Source: Allosediminivita pacifica (lineage in GTDB: Bacteria; Pseudomonadota; Alphaproteobacteria; Rhodobacterales; Rhodobacteraceae). From it: a DNA stretch of 33,171 nucleotides. Both the position numbers and the translations under genes were made by a program. Of the stretch, positions 8,512-16,958 are shown in pieces. Position 1 is the first letter of the stretch. Each line of letters starts with the position of its first letter. The notes below the pieces were generated by a model. It was not told the DNA's origin. It saw nothing but the letters and a program-made list of their open reading frames with translations, and did no database searches. Location of the stretch: positions 1 through 33,171 of the forward strand of contig NZ_QBKN01000037.1 of the NCBI RefSeq assembly GCF_003054175.1. Reading direction: 5' to 3'.

Positions 8512-9545
8512 TGCGCAGGCTCGACGGATATGCCCTGCTGCATCTCGCCGGTCTCGAGATGCGTCTCGTGGATCTCGTCGCCGGGCTGACCCTGCTTGGC
8601 GTGGCGGTTCTCGCCGTCACCGGGTCGCTCACGGTGGGAACCACGCCCGTGCACCTGTCCGATCTGTTCGGAGGCGCTCTGGACGAGGTCCAGCGCTACG
8701 CCGTGCTGGGGCTGCGGCTTCCACGGGCGCTGACGGGGCTGCTGGCCGGGGCGGCCATCGCGGTATCCGGGGCCATCCTGCAGTCGCTCACCCGCAACCC
8801 GATTGCAGACCCGGGGCTTCTGGGGCTGTCGCAGGGGGCCTTGCTGGCGATCCTCTTCTCGCTAGTTCTGGCGCCCGGTATCCCGCGCGCCTGGGTGCCG
8901 CTCATCGGCAGCGCCGGGGGGCTGGCCGTGGCACTGTTCCTGGCCCGGCTGACCGCGCGCGGGGGCGGGGACGCGCTGGCGATCCTGCTCCTGGGGCTGG
9001 CGGTCGAGACGACGCTCTCGTCGATCACTTCCATCATAATCCTCTACGCACCGACGGACCTGTCCTTCGCCATCTCGGTCTGGCTCGCGGGATCGCTCTA
9101 CCAGGTGGGCTGGAGCTCGCTCTTCCAGATGCTGCCCTGGCTCATGCTTTCCCTGCCTCTGCTCTTCGTGGCGGGCCCCATGCTGCGGCTGCTCGAACTC
9201 GGCGAGGAGCGCGCCTTTTCCCTCGGGCTTCATCTCGGCCGGGCGCGGCTCGCCGTGCTGGTGGCGACCGTGCTTCTGACCTCGGCCGCGGTGACCGTGA
9301 CCGGGCCGCTGGCTTTCCTCGGCATCATCGCGCCGCATATCGCGACCTTCCTGCTGCCAAGCTCCGGCCGGGCCCGGCTGATCCTGACCGGCCTCATCGG
9401 CGGGATATTCGTGGTTGCCGCCGATTGCCTGTCGCGCGCGCTGGGCACCGAGATCGGCCTGCCGATCGGGCTCTCGCTGACGCTGCTCGGCGTCCCGCTG
9501 TTCATCATCATCCTGCGACTGTGGTCGCTGAACCGCCCCCACTGA
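8511..9545 (+). CDS. FecCD-family iron-chelate permease, second subunit
   Basis: This 344-residue membrane protein is paralogous to the preceding permease. It carries RLPRALTGLLAGAAIAVSGA followed by ILQSLTRNPIADPGLLG, the ATPase-docking segment ELGEERAFSLGLHLG, and GPLAFLGIIAPHIATFLL. The ATG shares one base with the preceding stop (TGATG), pointing to translational coupling. An in-frame reading extends further upstream, but that part is the antisense-like shadow of the first permease. Two different permeases in tandem is the FecC-FecD or FepD-FepG arrangement. Confidence 0.94.
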   Translation: MRRLDGYALLHLAGLEMRLVDLVAGLTLLGVAVLAVTGSLTVGTTPVHLSDLFGGALDEVQRYAVLGLRLPRALTGLLAGAAIAVSGAILQSLTRNPIADPGLLGLSQGALLAILFSLVLAPGIPRAWVPLIGSAGGLAVALFLARLTARGGGDALAILLLGLAVETTLSSITSIIILYAPTDLSFAISVWLAGSLYQVGWSSLFQMLPWLMLSLPLLFVAGPMLRLLELGEERAFSLGLHLGRARLAVLVATVLLTSAAVTVTGPLAFLGIIAPHIATFLLPSSGRARLILTGLIGGIFVVAADCLSRALGTEIGLPIGLSLTLLGVPLFIIILRLWSLNRPH

Positions 9546-9555
9546 GGAGACCGCC

Positions 9556-10513
9556 ATGAAACACCTCGCCCTGCTCCCCCTGCTGCTGATCGCCCCGATG
9601 GCCATCGCCGAGGGGCGCGACGTGACCGACGGCACCGGCCGCGCCGTGACGGTCCCGGAGGCGCCGGAACGGATCGTGGTCACGCACGACCCGCTGCTTG
9701 GCGTGCCGATCCTGGACCTTGGGGGGGAACCTCGTCGGCAGCTACGGCCGGACCAACGATGGCGGGTCGCTCTCGGCGGTGGACTTCATCGACACGGTGC
9801 TGGGCGAGGAGGCGGTGCCCGACCGTCCCGTCGGCGTGGGGCCCAGCGGGCAGATGGATTTCGAGAAGCTGCGCGCGCTCGATCCCGACCTCATCATCGG
9901 CTCCGAGTACAATGCCGGCATGGTCGACCGGCTGGCCGAGATCGCGCCGACCTACCTTCAGAACACGGGATCGGGGCGCGTCGGCGGGTTCGGCACGCAG
10001 GCGCAACTCGCCACCCTTCTGGGGCTGGAAGATGCCTTTGAGGCGCGGCTCGCCGAGTACCGCGACAGGCTGACCGCCACGCGCGACGCACTTCCCGGTT
10101 CACCCGAAGGGCAGACCTATCTCGCGGTCATCGCCCACGACGAGCTGCGCCTTGTCGGGGAAATGTCCGGCGTGATCCAGGCGCTCGAGGATCTCGGCTA
10201 CACCCGCGCCGAGGTCGGCGGGATCGGCGAGGATTCCGGGTTGGGATCGAACTTCGCGGCTCCGCTCAGCGCCGAGCTCTTCATGCGCCTGAACCCCGAC
10301 GTCCTGATCCTGATGAACTCCTACACCGGCTGGGACCGCGACGAGGCAGGAACCCGCGCCAAGCTCGACCGGATCGTCCCCGGCTGGGACCGCTTCCTCA
10401 AGCCCGAGACCGAGGGCCGCACGATCTACATCGACAGCGCCAAGGTCTCGACCCCGTCGATCGCCAGCGCCGAACATGCGCTTGACGCCATCCGGGACTG
10501 GGCTGCCGACTAA
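9556..10513 (+). pseudogene. Iron-chelate periplasmic binding protein with a +1 frameshift in a G7 run
   Basis: Two overlapping frames together give one FecB/FepB-like binding protein of about 318 residues. The first frame supplies the signal peptide (MKHLALLPLLLIAPMAIA, cleavage before EG), RDVTDGTGRAVTVPEAPERIVV and ILDLGG. The second frame continues with NLVGSYGRTNDGG, FEKLRALDPDLIIG, GEMSGVIQALEDLGY and the C-terminal helix HALDAIRDWAAD. They join at seven G residues (9721-9727); six would keep one frame. The span is 958 nt, one more than a multiple of three, which fits a single extra base. A GAGGAG ribosome site sits 10 nt after the permease stop. If real, the system lacks its own binding protein; a sequencing error is equally possible. 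Confidence 0.85.
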
Positions 10514-10536
10514 CCGACGCTCGGCGGGACAAACGA

Positions 10537-10562
10537 AAACGGCCCCTCGCGAGGGGCCGTTT
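10537..10562. terminator. Bidirectional intrinsic terminator
   Basis: This is a perfect 13-bp palindrome (arm AAACGGCCCCTCG and its complement) with A residues on one side and T residues on the other, between the stop of the binding-protein gene and the convergent TonB-receptor gene. It can serve transcripts from both sides. Confidence 0.85.
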
Positions 10563-10584
10563 CCTTCTCGGGGTGGGGCGAGGT

Positions 10585-12627
10585 TCAGAACTGCATCCGC
10601 AGCCCGACGCCGATCATCCGGGGATCGGTCACGCGGGCGCTGGTGTTGCCCGTCACGCCACGCACCCAGGTCACCTCGTTCTCGTCGAAGAGATTGTCGA
10701 CGTAGCCGTAAAGCTCGAAGCGGTCGCCGATATCGTAGCTCGCCGAGATGTTGGTCACCGTGTAGGGATCGACCTCCCAGTCGCCGGTGTTGGCGACGTC
10801 CGAGTAGTAGCCCGTCACGTGCCGCACGTCCCCCGCGAGGGTCAGCGCATCGGTCACGTCCCAGCTTGCGCCCAGCGTGAAAGTCCCGTGCGGCGCCCGG
10901 TCGAGCTCGTTGCCCTCCAGGTCGGGTTGCGCGTCGAACTCCACGATCTCGGTGCGCAGCAGGCCAAGACCCGCCTTCAGCCGCAGGCTCTCGGTGGCCT
11001 GGTAGTCCGCGCCAAGCTCCAGCCCGTAGCTCTCGGCCCGCTCGGCATTGTAGGTGGTCCGGCTGAAGGACACCTGCTGGTCGCGGTAGTCGCTGTAGAA
11101 CAGGTTCGCCGTGACGAACAGGCGGTCGTTCATCAGCGACGAGCGCAGGTAGGTCTCGTAGGTCCAGACCGTTTCCTCGTCGTACTCGTAGTATTCGCTG
11201 GTGACGAAGTTCAGCCCGCTGCCGCCGGGGTTGTAGCCCTTGGCGATGGAGGCCCCGACCGTCGTGCCCTCCGAAAGCTCGTAGGCCAGCCCGACATTGG
11301 GCAGGATTTCCTCGAACTCCTCATCGTAGGCGACCGGGTTGTCGGTGCCGAAAAGGTAGCTGCGATAAAGCCCGTCGCGGCTGATCTCGTCGCGCTGCAA
11401 CCGCAGCCCGCCGGTCAGGGACAAGCGGTCGGTGGCGCGCCACGTTGCCTCGCCGTAGATGCCGAGGCTGGTCTTCTCGTTGTCGAAGGCGCTGTCGCCG
11501 CCGTTGCCGTTGAAGACCAGATAGATATCGTCGTCCTGGTCGGTGTGGGAATAGAACAGCCCCGCGACGCCGCTCACGGCATCCAGCTCGTCCCCGATGT
11601 TCACGCGAAGCTCGTTGCTCCAGCTTTCGGTCTCCACCTGCGCGGTGCCGTCCTCGTAGTCCTCGAGCACCCGGTCGGAGTCGGAGGTCCCGTAGCTGAG
11701 CTGGTTCGACAGGACGATCCCGTGGGCGAAATCGTGGCTGACGTCGGCGATCACGCTGTCCGAGATCACGTGCCACGTGGGCCCGTGGCTGTCGGTCTCG
11801 AGGTCGCCGTCATAGGGGAACGTGACATTCTCTCCGGTGGGCTGGTTCGAATCCACGTGGGCGTAGGTCAGCTTCGCCTCGAAGCCGGGCAGGGCGGAGG
11901 GCATCCAGAGCAGCTTGGCGCGGTAGGTCTGCGTCTCGTAGTCCCGGTCGGACGCGCCGCCATCGGTCGGGGCGTCGTCGGCATCGACGTAGTTGTCGCG
12001 GGTGAAATGGTCGGCCGAGAACCGCAGCGCGATATCCTCGGAAACCGGGCCGCTCAGCGCGATCGAGGCGCGGCGCATGTTGTAGCTGCCCCCCAGAAGC
12101 TGGCCCGAGAGCTCAGGCTCGAAGCTCGGGTCCTTCGTGTTGACGATCATCGCGCCGGCGATCGAGTTGGCCCCCTGCTTGGTGGTCTGGGGCCCGCGGT
12201 AGACCTCGACCGTGTCGACGTCCCAAAGCCCGGTTCCGCCGTTCACGTACTCGTAGAAGCTCTGGTAGTGGCCATCGACGTTCACCGTGGCGCGCGGCGT
12301 GGTCCCAGCGAAGAAGGCCACGGCGCCTTCCTGCGCGCCCTGCGATTCGATCCCGCGGATCGTCGGGGCGACGCCGCTTCCGACCTCCAGAACGTTCGGC
12401 ACCGTCTCGAGCGTCTGGCTGATATCCCCCTGCTGGGCGGGAACCTCCTCGCCGGTCGTCACCACCACCGAACTCGCGGTGTTCCGGATCGTGCGCGCAT
12501 CCCTCTCGCCGGTCAGGACGATCGTTCCGAGGTCGTAGGCAAGCTCCTGGGCCAGCACCGGCTGCGCGGCCGGGATCAGCAGCGCGGCATGGGCGATGCC
12601 GCCAAGCAACATGGTTCTCGTCTTCAT
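10585..12627 (-). CDS. TonB-dependent outer-membrane receptor (siderophore type)
   Basis: This 680-residue receptor imports a metal chelate across the outer membrane using TonB energy. It has a signal peptide (MKTRTMLLGG... ending V-L-A before QELAYD), a probable TonB box in GTIVLTGER, and a plug domain at about 45-150 with ISQTLETVPNVLEV, PTIRGIESQG, VEVYRGPQTTKQGANSIAGAM and IVNTKDP. A 22-strand barrel follows, rich in alternating aromatic strands, ending in the outer-membrane insertion signature IGVGLRMQF. The ATG at 12627 is preferred because GGGGA precedes it; the ATG at 12639 has no ribosome site. It is convergent with the ABC operon and divergent from the IclR gene. Substrate class (siderophore or other Fe chelate) is inferred from the FecCD partners. 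Confidence 0.94.
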   Translation of the reverse strand: MKTRTMLLGGIAHAALLIPAAQPVLAQELAYDLGTIVLTGERDARTIRNTASSVVVTTGEEVPAQQGDISQTLETVPNVLEVGSGVAPTIRGIESQGAQEGAVAFFAGTTPRATVNVDGHYQSFYEYVNGGTGLWDVDTVEVYRGPQTTKQGANSIAGAMIVNTKDPSFEPELSGQLLGGSYNMRRASIALSGPVSEDIALRFSADHFTRDNYVDADDAPTDGGASDRDYETQTYRAKLLWMPSALPGFEAKLTYAHVDSNQPTGENVTFPYDGDLETDSHGPTWHVISDSVIADVSHDFAHGIVLSNQLSYGTSDSDRVLEDYEDGTAQVETESWSNELRVNIGDELDAVSGVAGLFYSHTDQDDDIYLVFNGNGGDSAFDNEKTSLGIYGEATWRATDRLSLTGGLRLQRDEISRDGLYRSYLFGTDNPVAYDEEFEEILPNVGLAYELSEGTTVGASIAKGYNPGGSGLNFVTSEYYEYDEETVWTYETYLRSSLMNDRLFVTANLFYSDYRDQQVSFSRTTYNAERAESYGLELGADYQATESLRLKAGLGLLRTEIVEFDAQPDLEGNELDRAPHGTFTLGASWDVTDALTLAGDVRHVTGYYSDVANTGDWEVDPYTVTNISASYDIGDRFELYGYVDNLFDENEVTWVRGVTGNTSARVTDPRMIGVGLRMQF

Positions 12628-12734
12628 CTCTGTCCCCATTTCTGGATTTTTCGGCGGCTTGGCTGGTGCGGAGCGGCAGGTTCAGAGGTTCGCTCGGTTG
12701 CGCTGGCTGGCGGCACCTTTCATTCTTCATTGCA

Positions 12735-12763
12735 TGATATATACTGCACTGCAATATAAATCA
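12735..12763. promoter_or_regulatory. AT-rich near-perfect palindrome, candidate operator
   Basis: The arms TGATATATACTGCA (12735-12748) and TGCAATATAAATCA (12750-12763) match at 12 of 14 paired positions around a single central C. The palindrome lies 108 bases before the TonB-receptor start and 127 before the IclR start, and it stands out in GC-rich DNA. It could bind the IclR product or an iron regulator. It is longer than the RirA iron-responsive operator as I remember it (TGA, 19 bases, TCA), so I do not assign it to RirA. Confidence 0.55.
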
Positions 12764-12889
12764 CACTGATTTACTCGGGTTAAAGCTTGCCTCCCGGCGC
12801 GTTGATCGTGCCGGTTGCGCCGCATACTGTCCGGCGGACGTCGGCGTGACTTGCCTTCTTCGACGCCGACGGAGCCGAAAGGATAGCCG

Positions 12890-13693
12890 ATGCAAGATAG
12901 CCTGACCTCAGACAGCCGCGACGATGCCGGCGGCCATCGGAAGGCCGGCACGATCCAGTCGGTGTCCACCGCCGCGACCTTCCTGCGTGTCCTTGCCAAT
13001 GCGTCCGGACCCCTTGCGCTGGGCGTCATCGCCAAGCGGGCAGGGACCTCGGGTTCCATGGCGCACCGCTATCTCCAGAGCCTCGTGCGCGAGGAACTCG
13101 CGGTTCAGGACCCCGCCAGCGGGCACTACGACCTCGGCCCGTTGGCGCTCGGTGTCGGCGTGGCGGCGCTCGGGCGCCTCGATCCGGTGGAGCTTGCCGC
13201 CGACGCGATGAAGGATTTCGCCGCGCGCACCGCGGCAAGCGCCGGGGTCGCCATCTGGACGGAGCGCGGTCCGACGCTAGTCCGCTGGTATCGCAGCGCG
13301 ATCTTCTCGATCAGCTCCCTCGGGCTCGGGGACGTGCTTCCCCTCGACAACACCGCCTGCGGCCTGATCTTCCAGGCCTACCTGCCGCAGGATCGCGTCG
13401 CTTCAGCGCGCGCGACGCAGCCCGAAAGCTTCCGGGGCTCGCCGCCGACGGAGGATCGGCTGGCCGAGGTGCGGGCCTCGGGGTGGCTTGAACTGCAGGG
13501 GCACCTGTTGCCGCATGTCGCGGGACAGGCGGTGCCGGTCTTCGATGCGCAGGGCGAGATCGCCTGCGTGATGACCACGGTCGCGAACCTGGGCGACGCG
13601 CTCTCGTCCGAGATCGGGCGGGAACTGAGCGAGGTGGCGATCAACCTCAGCAAGGCGACCGCAGGGCGCGTCGCGATCGGCGGTCGGTCATGA
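12890..13693 (+). CDS. IclR family transcriptional regulator
   Basis: This 267-residue protein has an N-terminal winged helix (about residues 22-82: IQSVSTAATFLRVLAN, LGVIAKRAGTSGSMAHRYLQSL, GHYDLGPLALGVG) and the C-terminal IclR effector domain (AGVAIWTERGPTLVRWYRS, LPLDNTACGLIFQAYLP, VAGQAVPVFDAQGEIACVMTT). GAAAGGA precedes the ATG. IclR proteins usually answer to small aromatic, sugar-acid or glyoxylate-type catabolites rather than iron. Its position divergent from a TonB receptor therefore hints that the imported compound is also a carbon source or that its breakdown product is the signal. That is inference from position. Confidence 0.92.
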   Translation: MQDSLTSDSRDDAGGHRKAGTIQSVSTAATFLRVLANASGPLALGVIAKRAGTSGSMAHRYLQSLVREELAVQDPASGHYDLGPLALGVGVAALGRLDPVELAADAMKDFAARTAASAGVAIWTERGPTLVRWYRSAIFSISSLGLGDVLPLDNTACGLIFQAYLPQDRVASARATQPESFRGSPPTEDRLAEVRASGWLELQGHLLPHVAGQAVPVFDAQGEIACVMTTVANLGDALSSEIGRELSEVAINLSKATAGRVAIGGRS

Positions 13694-14137
13694 GCCGATG
13701 CCGGAGCAAATGAGCTCTCTTTTCGCCCTGCATCGTTGGCTCGTGTCGGGGCGAGGCGAGCCGGGGCACAATCTCGGTCCTGCATACGGATGGCGCGTGC
13801 CGGAGTGACTGTGTTGGTCGACGCGTTACATGACCGTATCGCGGAGCGAGCCGCTACGTGACTCGTCTGGCTCTGATGCCTTCGGGGGGCAAAGCCTTTC
13901 GGGCGGTATAAAGTCCGGGGGGCACCCCGCGACTGCTCAGTGATTGGTATCGGAGGGCGGTCTAGGACGCGCGTATGGCGACGCAGGCCGCTTTGGCTTC
14001 TGCGCGCATCCACTCGCGTTCGGTTTAGTGCGTGGAAATCTCTCCCGGGACAGCGCCAGTGAGAGGTCGGGGGGGGGCAGACTGCCTTGGCCGCTGCAGC
14101 GACGTTGGCGCGGGGAGGCCGCAGAAGGTCAGGTAAC
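13694..14137. other. 444-base stretch with no recognisable gene
   Basis: Only shadow-like frames with arginine- and proline-rich translations cross this stretch. I see no tRNA, terminator or repeat. It lies between the IclR gene and a broken small gene and may be decayed coding DNA. Confidence 0.4.
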
Positions 14138-14398
14138 CTAGAGTGTCGGGAACCGCGGCCTAAGAAAATGGGCCGGTGCGGCGCTGTAGGTGCGCAGGAC
14201 GCGCTCCAGCATTCGTTCGGCATAGGCCATGCGATCCGCCCGGGGGAGGGTGTCTTCGCCGCTGGCCATCTCCTCGCGAATGAACGCGCGACCGGATTTC
14301 GGGGATCGTGTGAAAGTCGCAGCGGGCGAGTCCGGTGATCAGGCTAGTCTCGCCCGCGGCCCAAGGTTGCGCGTCACGACGAAGAAATGGTCGCTCAT
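14138..14398 (-). pseudogene. Small gene of about 86 codons, apparently broken by two compensating indels
   Basis: From an ATG with a good GAGG ribosome site the translation starts MSDHFFVVTRNLGPRA and stops soon after. A neighbouring frame then reads ETSLITGLARCDFHTIPEI. The first frame resumes as AFIREEMASGEDTLPRADR, then MAYAERMLERVLRTYSAAPAH, and ends at a TAG at 14138. The start and the final segment are in the same frame, so a one-base loss followed by a one-base gain restores it. The amphipathic, acidic C-terminal helix and the start signal look like real protein, but I do not recognise the family and the middle join is uncertain. The alternative is a chance run of open frames. Confidence 0.35.
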
Positions 14399-14567
14399 GG
14401 ACCATCCTCGGTTGTGAAGGGGGAAGGGCTGCGACGGGATCGACACCCCCGAAGGCGTGGATCCAAGAAGCGCAGATTCTCGTAGGGAAAACAGCACCCG
14501 TCTGCGCGGCAGAGGCAAATCCTCTGACGAGAAAGGCAGAACTATCTGGTGCTTTTCAAAGGAAGTT

Positions 14568-14643
14568 TGGTGGAGCCTAGCGGGATCGAACCGCTGACCT
14601 CCTGCATGCCATGCAGGCGCTCTCCCAGCTGAGCTAAGGCCCC
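14568..14643 (-). tRNA. tRNA-Ala, anticodon GGC
   Basis: The reverse strand folds as a standard cloverleaf of 76 nt including an encoded CCA. The acceptor pairs GGGGCCT with AGGCTCC and contains the G3:U70 wobble pair that identifies alanine tRNAs. The anticodon arm is CCTGC-ATGGCAT-GCAGG with GGC central, reading GCC codons. The T arm carries GGTTCGATCCC. Confidence 0.96.
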
Positions 14644-14748
14644 ATCTTCAGTGGCGTTTCCGCCGCTGTCGGCGTGTGATTACGCAAAGCCACGGGCGGG
14701 TTCAAGCGGAAAAATCGCCCGTGGCGGATTCGTTTTTCGACGAGGGTC

Positions 14749-15072
14749 TCAGCTCTCGTCGTCGTCCTCGCTCACGTCCCGGATCTCTTCGAGAGAGACG
14801 TTGTCGTCGTTCTCGTCGTCAAGGACATCATCATCTTCGAGATCGACCTCGACATCATCGTCCTCGATGACATCCGCGTCTTCGGTCTTCGATTCCTTGG
14901 CCTTGCGGGTCTGGCCGTCCTCCGCGTCCGCGGTGATCATGCTCCGCTTGCCGGTCTCGAGGTGTACCACCTCGCCGGTGTAGGGGCTGACGATCGGGTC
15001 GCGGTTCAGGTCATAGAACCTCTTGCCAGTTGTGGGGCAAACACGCTTCGTGCCCCATTCTTCCTTGGGCAT
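14749..15072 (-). CDS. FYDLN-type acidic protein (TIGR02300 family)
   Basis: This 107-residue protein has a short conserved head, MPKEEWGTKRVCPTTGKRFY then DLNRDPIVSPYTGE, and a long acidic tail of Asp/Glu (about residues 60-107). This is the alphaproteobacterial FYDLN-acid family, of unknown function. The head looks like half of a zinc ribbon (C-P-x-x-G-x-x-F-Y) with only one cysteine. The start was chosen at the ATG preceded by AGAGGG rather than upstream in-frame starts, because the family begins with this M-x-K-x-x-W-G segment. It lies next to the tRNA on the same strand. Confidence 0.88.
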   Translation of the reverse strand: MPKEEWGTKRVCPTTGKRFYDLNRDPIVSPYTGEVVHLETGKRSMITADAEDGQTRKAKESKTEDADVIEDDDVEVDLEDDDVLDDENDDNVSLEEIRDVSEDDDES

Positions 15073-15171
15073 TGGGATCCCTCTGTGCATTGAGTCTGGT
15101 CGACAATCCGGTGCCTCTGCCATAACGGTTTCACGCTGTCAAAGCTTTTGGCGCCGGGATTTGAGGTGGAT

Positions 15172-15864
15172 ATGGGGCAGATCACGCTTTCTGGCAACCC
15201 GCCGGTTGCCGTTGCGTTGCGGCGCTCGGCGCGGGCCCGGCGGTTGTCGCTGCGCCTGTCGGCGCTGGACGGACGCGTGACGCTGACCGTTCCGAAGGGC
15301 GTCCCCGAACGTGAAGCGCTGTCCTTCCTGCGCGAGAAGGAGACCTGGCTGCGCGGGCACCTTGATGCCCGAGAGGCGCCGGTCGGTGTGGGGATCGGCG
15401 CGCATTTGCCGGTCGAGGGTGTTACCCGGGAAGTCCGGCCCGTGTCCGGCCGGTCGGTGCGGCTGGAGGGCGAGGCGATTCTCGTTCCGGGCGCCGAGGC
15501 GCAGGTGCCGGCCCGCTTGCGGGCATGGCTGCGGGAGCGGGCCCGGATGCGGCTTGCCGAGGCCGCGGACCGGCATTCCGGAGCGCTCGGGAGACCCTAT
15601 TCAAAGCTCACGCTTCGCGATACCCGATCGCGCTGGGGCAGCTGCACCTCGGAAGGCGGGCTCATGTTTTCCTGGCGTCTGGTCATGGCGCCGCCGGAGG
15701 TGCTCGATTACGTCGCGGCCCATGAAGTGGCGCACTTGGCCGAGATGAACCACTCGCCGGCTTTCTGGTCGGTGGTGGAGCGTCTCTACGGCGAATGGCG
15801 GCCGCAGAGGACCTGGTTGCGCAAGAACGGCGCGGCGCTGCACAGCTATCGCTTCGGAGATTGA
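15172..15864 (+). CDS. YgjP-like zinc metallopeptidase (DUF45/M48-type)
   Basis: This 230-residue protein has the YgjP/WLM-like architecture: an N-terminal beta region, in which ARRLSLRLSALDGRVTLTVP and REALSFLREKETWLRGHL are typical, and a C-terminal metallopeptidase core. The core has RDTRSRWGSCT, then HEVAHLAEMNH, giving H184, E185, H188 and H194 as metal-binding and catalytic residues, and ends WLRKNGAALHSYRFGD. The ATG at 15172 follows GAGG and is preferred over a TTG eight codons upstream. No signal peptide or membrane segment is seen, so it is likely cytoplasmic. Physiological substrates of the family are not well known. Confidence 0.9.
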   Translation: MGQITLSGNPPVAVALRRSARARRLSLRLSALDGRVTLTVPKGVPEREALSFLREKETWLRGHLDAREAPVGVGIGAHLPVEGVTREVRPVSGRSVRLEGEAILVPGAEAQVPARLRAWLRERARMRLAEAADRHSGALGRPYSKLTLRDTRSRWGSCTSEGGLMFSWRLVMAPPEVLDYVAAHEVAHLAEMNHSPAFWSVVERLYGEWRPQRTWLRKNGAALHSYRFGD

Positions 15865-15894
15865 CGCGCGCGCTGCGTGTGATCACAAGGGGGC

Positions 15895-16545
15895 ATGTTG
15901 GCTCCACCCCGTATTTCCGACACCGCCCAATCGGCCCATGATCGCGTCTATCGAGGGCTGCGGACGCGTATCCTGCATGGGCAGATCGCGCCGGGTGAGG
16001 CGCTGACGCTGCGCGGGATCGGGGCCGAGTTCGAGGTTTCGATGACCCCCGCGCGCGAGGCGGTGCGGCGTCTGGTGGCGGAGGGGGCACTGCAGATGTC
16101 TTCCTCGGGGCGGGTGTCGACACCGGAGCTATCCAACGAGCGGATCGAGGAACTCGCGGCGCTTCGGGCGCTTCTCGAGGTGGAACTTGCGAGCCGCGCC
16201 CTGCCGCGCGCGCACATGGCGCTGATCGAGCGGTTGCAGACCATCAACAACGCCATCTCGGACGTGGTGAGCAACCGTGACGCGGTGGGCTATATCCGGA
16301 CGAACCTAGAGTTTCACCGCACGCTGTACCTGCGGGCGCAGGCCCCTGCGATGCTGGCCATGTGCGAGACGGTGTGGCTTCAGCTGGGGCCGACGATGCG
16401 GGCGCTTTACGGGCGGCTGCGCCGGACCGAGGCCCCGCAGTACCACAAGCTCATCATCGCGGCGCTGAAGGCGGGCGACGAGCCGGGGCTGCGGCTGGCC
16501 GTGCGGTCGGACGTGACGCAGGGCCTGCGTATGCTGGCGCGCTGA
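15895..16545 (+). CDS. GntR family transcriptional regulator, FCD (FadR-like) type
   Basis: This 216-residue regulator has a GntR winged helix at about residues 12-80 (AHDRVYRGLRTRILHGQIAP, LRGIGAEFEVSMTPAREAVR, then the wing ASSGRVSTP-like segment MSSSGRVSTPEL). An FCD all-helical ligand domain follows (IEELAALRALLEVELASRAL, NLEFHRTLYLRA). The FCD metal-binding positions look partly retained (N-x-E-F-H). It is translationally coupled to the NUDIX gene (TGATG), suggesting one transcript, although a functional link is not obvious. Confidence 0.9.
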   Translation: MLAPPRISDTAQSAHDRVYRGLRTRILHGQIAPGEALTLRGIGAEFEVSMTPAREAVRRLVAEGALQMSSSGRVSTPELSNERIEELAALRALLEVELASRALPRAHMALIERLQTINNAISDVVSNRDAVGYIRTNLEFHRTLYLRAQAPAMLAMCETVWLQLGPTMRALYGRLRRTEAPQYHKLIIAALKAGDEPGLRLAVRSDVTQGLRMLAR

Positions 16546-16958
16546 TGGCGGTGCTGCGGCCCGTGCCGGCGGTTCTTGCCGTCATGCCGCGGGGGTCCGA
16601 GGTGCTGCTGGTGCAGCGGCGCAATCCGCCCGATGCGGGGTTCTGGGGATTTCCCGGCGGCAAGGTGGATTTCGGCGAGACGCTGCACGCGGCGGCGGAG
16701 CGTGAACTGCGCGAGGAAACCGGTGTGACGGCGCGGGCGCTGCGTGTCCTGACCGCGCTGGACGTCATCGGGCCGGGGCCCGCGCCCGATCATCACTTCG
16801 TGCTGATCGCGGTGCTTTGCGAATGGCAGGCGGGCGCGCCGCTGGCGGCGGACGACGCGCAGGATGCGCGCTGGGTCGCCTTGTCGGACCTGGAAGACCT
16901 CACCCTCAGCAAGGACGTGGCCGAGGTGGCGCGTTTGGCCGCGGGCGGGGGGCTTTAG
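16545..16958 (+). CDS. NUDIX hydrolase
   Basis: This 137-residue NUDIX protein has an exact box at residues 39-61: G39, five residues, E45, seven residues, R53-E54-L55-x-E57-E58-x-G60-V61. The strand [20 protein letters not shown] before the box is typical of MutT/ADP-ribose-type members. It should cleave a nucleoside diphosphate linked to another group; the exact substrate cannot be read. The start overlaps the GntR stop by one base. The stop overlaps the convergent accA stop by four bases. Confidence 0.92.
   Translation: MAVLRPVPAVLAVMPRGSEVLLVQRRNPPDAGFWGFPGGKVDFGETLHAAAERELREETGVTARALRVLTALDVIGPGPAPDHHFVLIAVLCEWQAGAPLAADDAQDARWVALSDLEDLTLSKDVAEVARLAAGGGL

Noticed and set aside
9719-9730. 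Programmed ribosomal frameshift at the G7 run
   Set aside because: No slippery heptamer, stimulatory hairpin or functional reason is known for such proteins; error or mutation is simpler.
10573-12759. 728-codon rightward frame opposite the TonB receptor
   Set aside because: Antisense shadow with Val/Gly/Ala-rich, motif-free translation; the leftward receptor is certain.
13378-14223. 281-codon leftward frame across the gap after the IclR gene
   Set aside because: Arg/Pro/Ser-rich translation with no motif, half of it opposite the IclR gene and no ribosome site.
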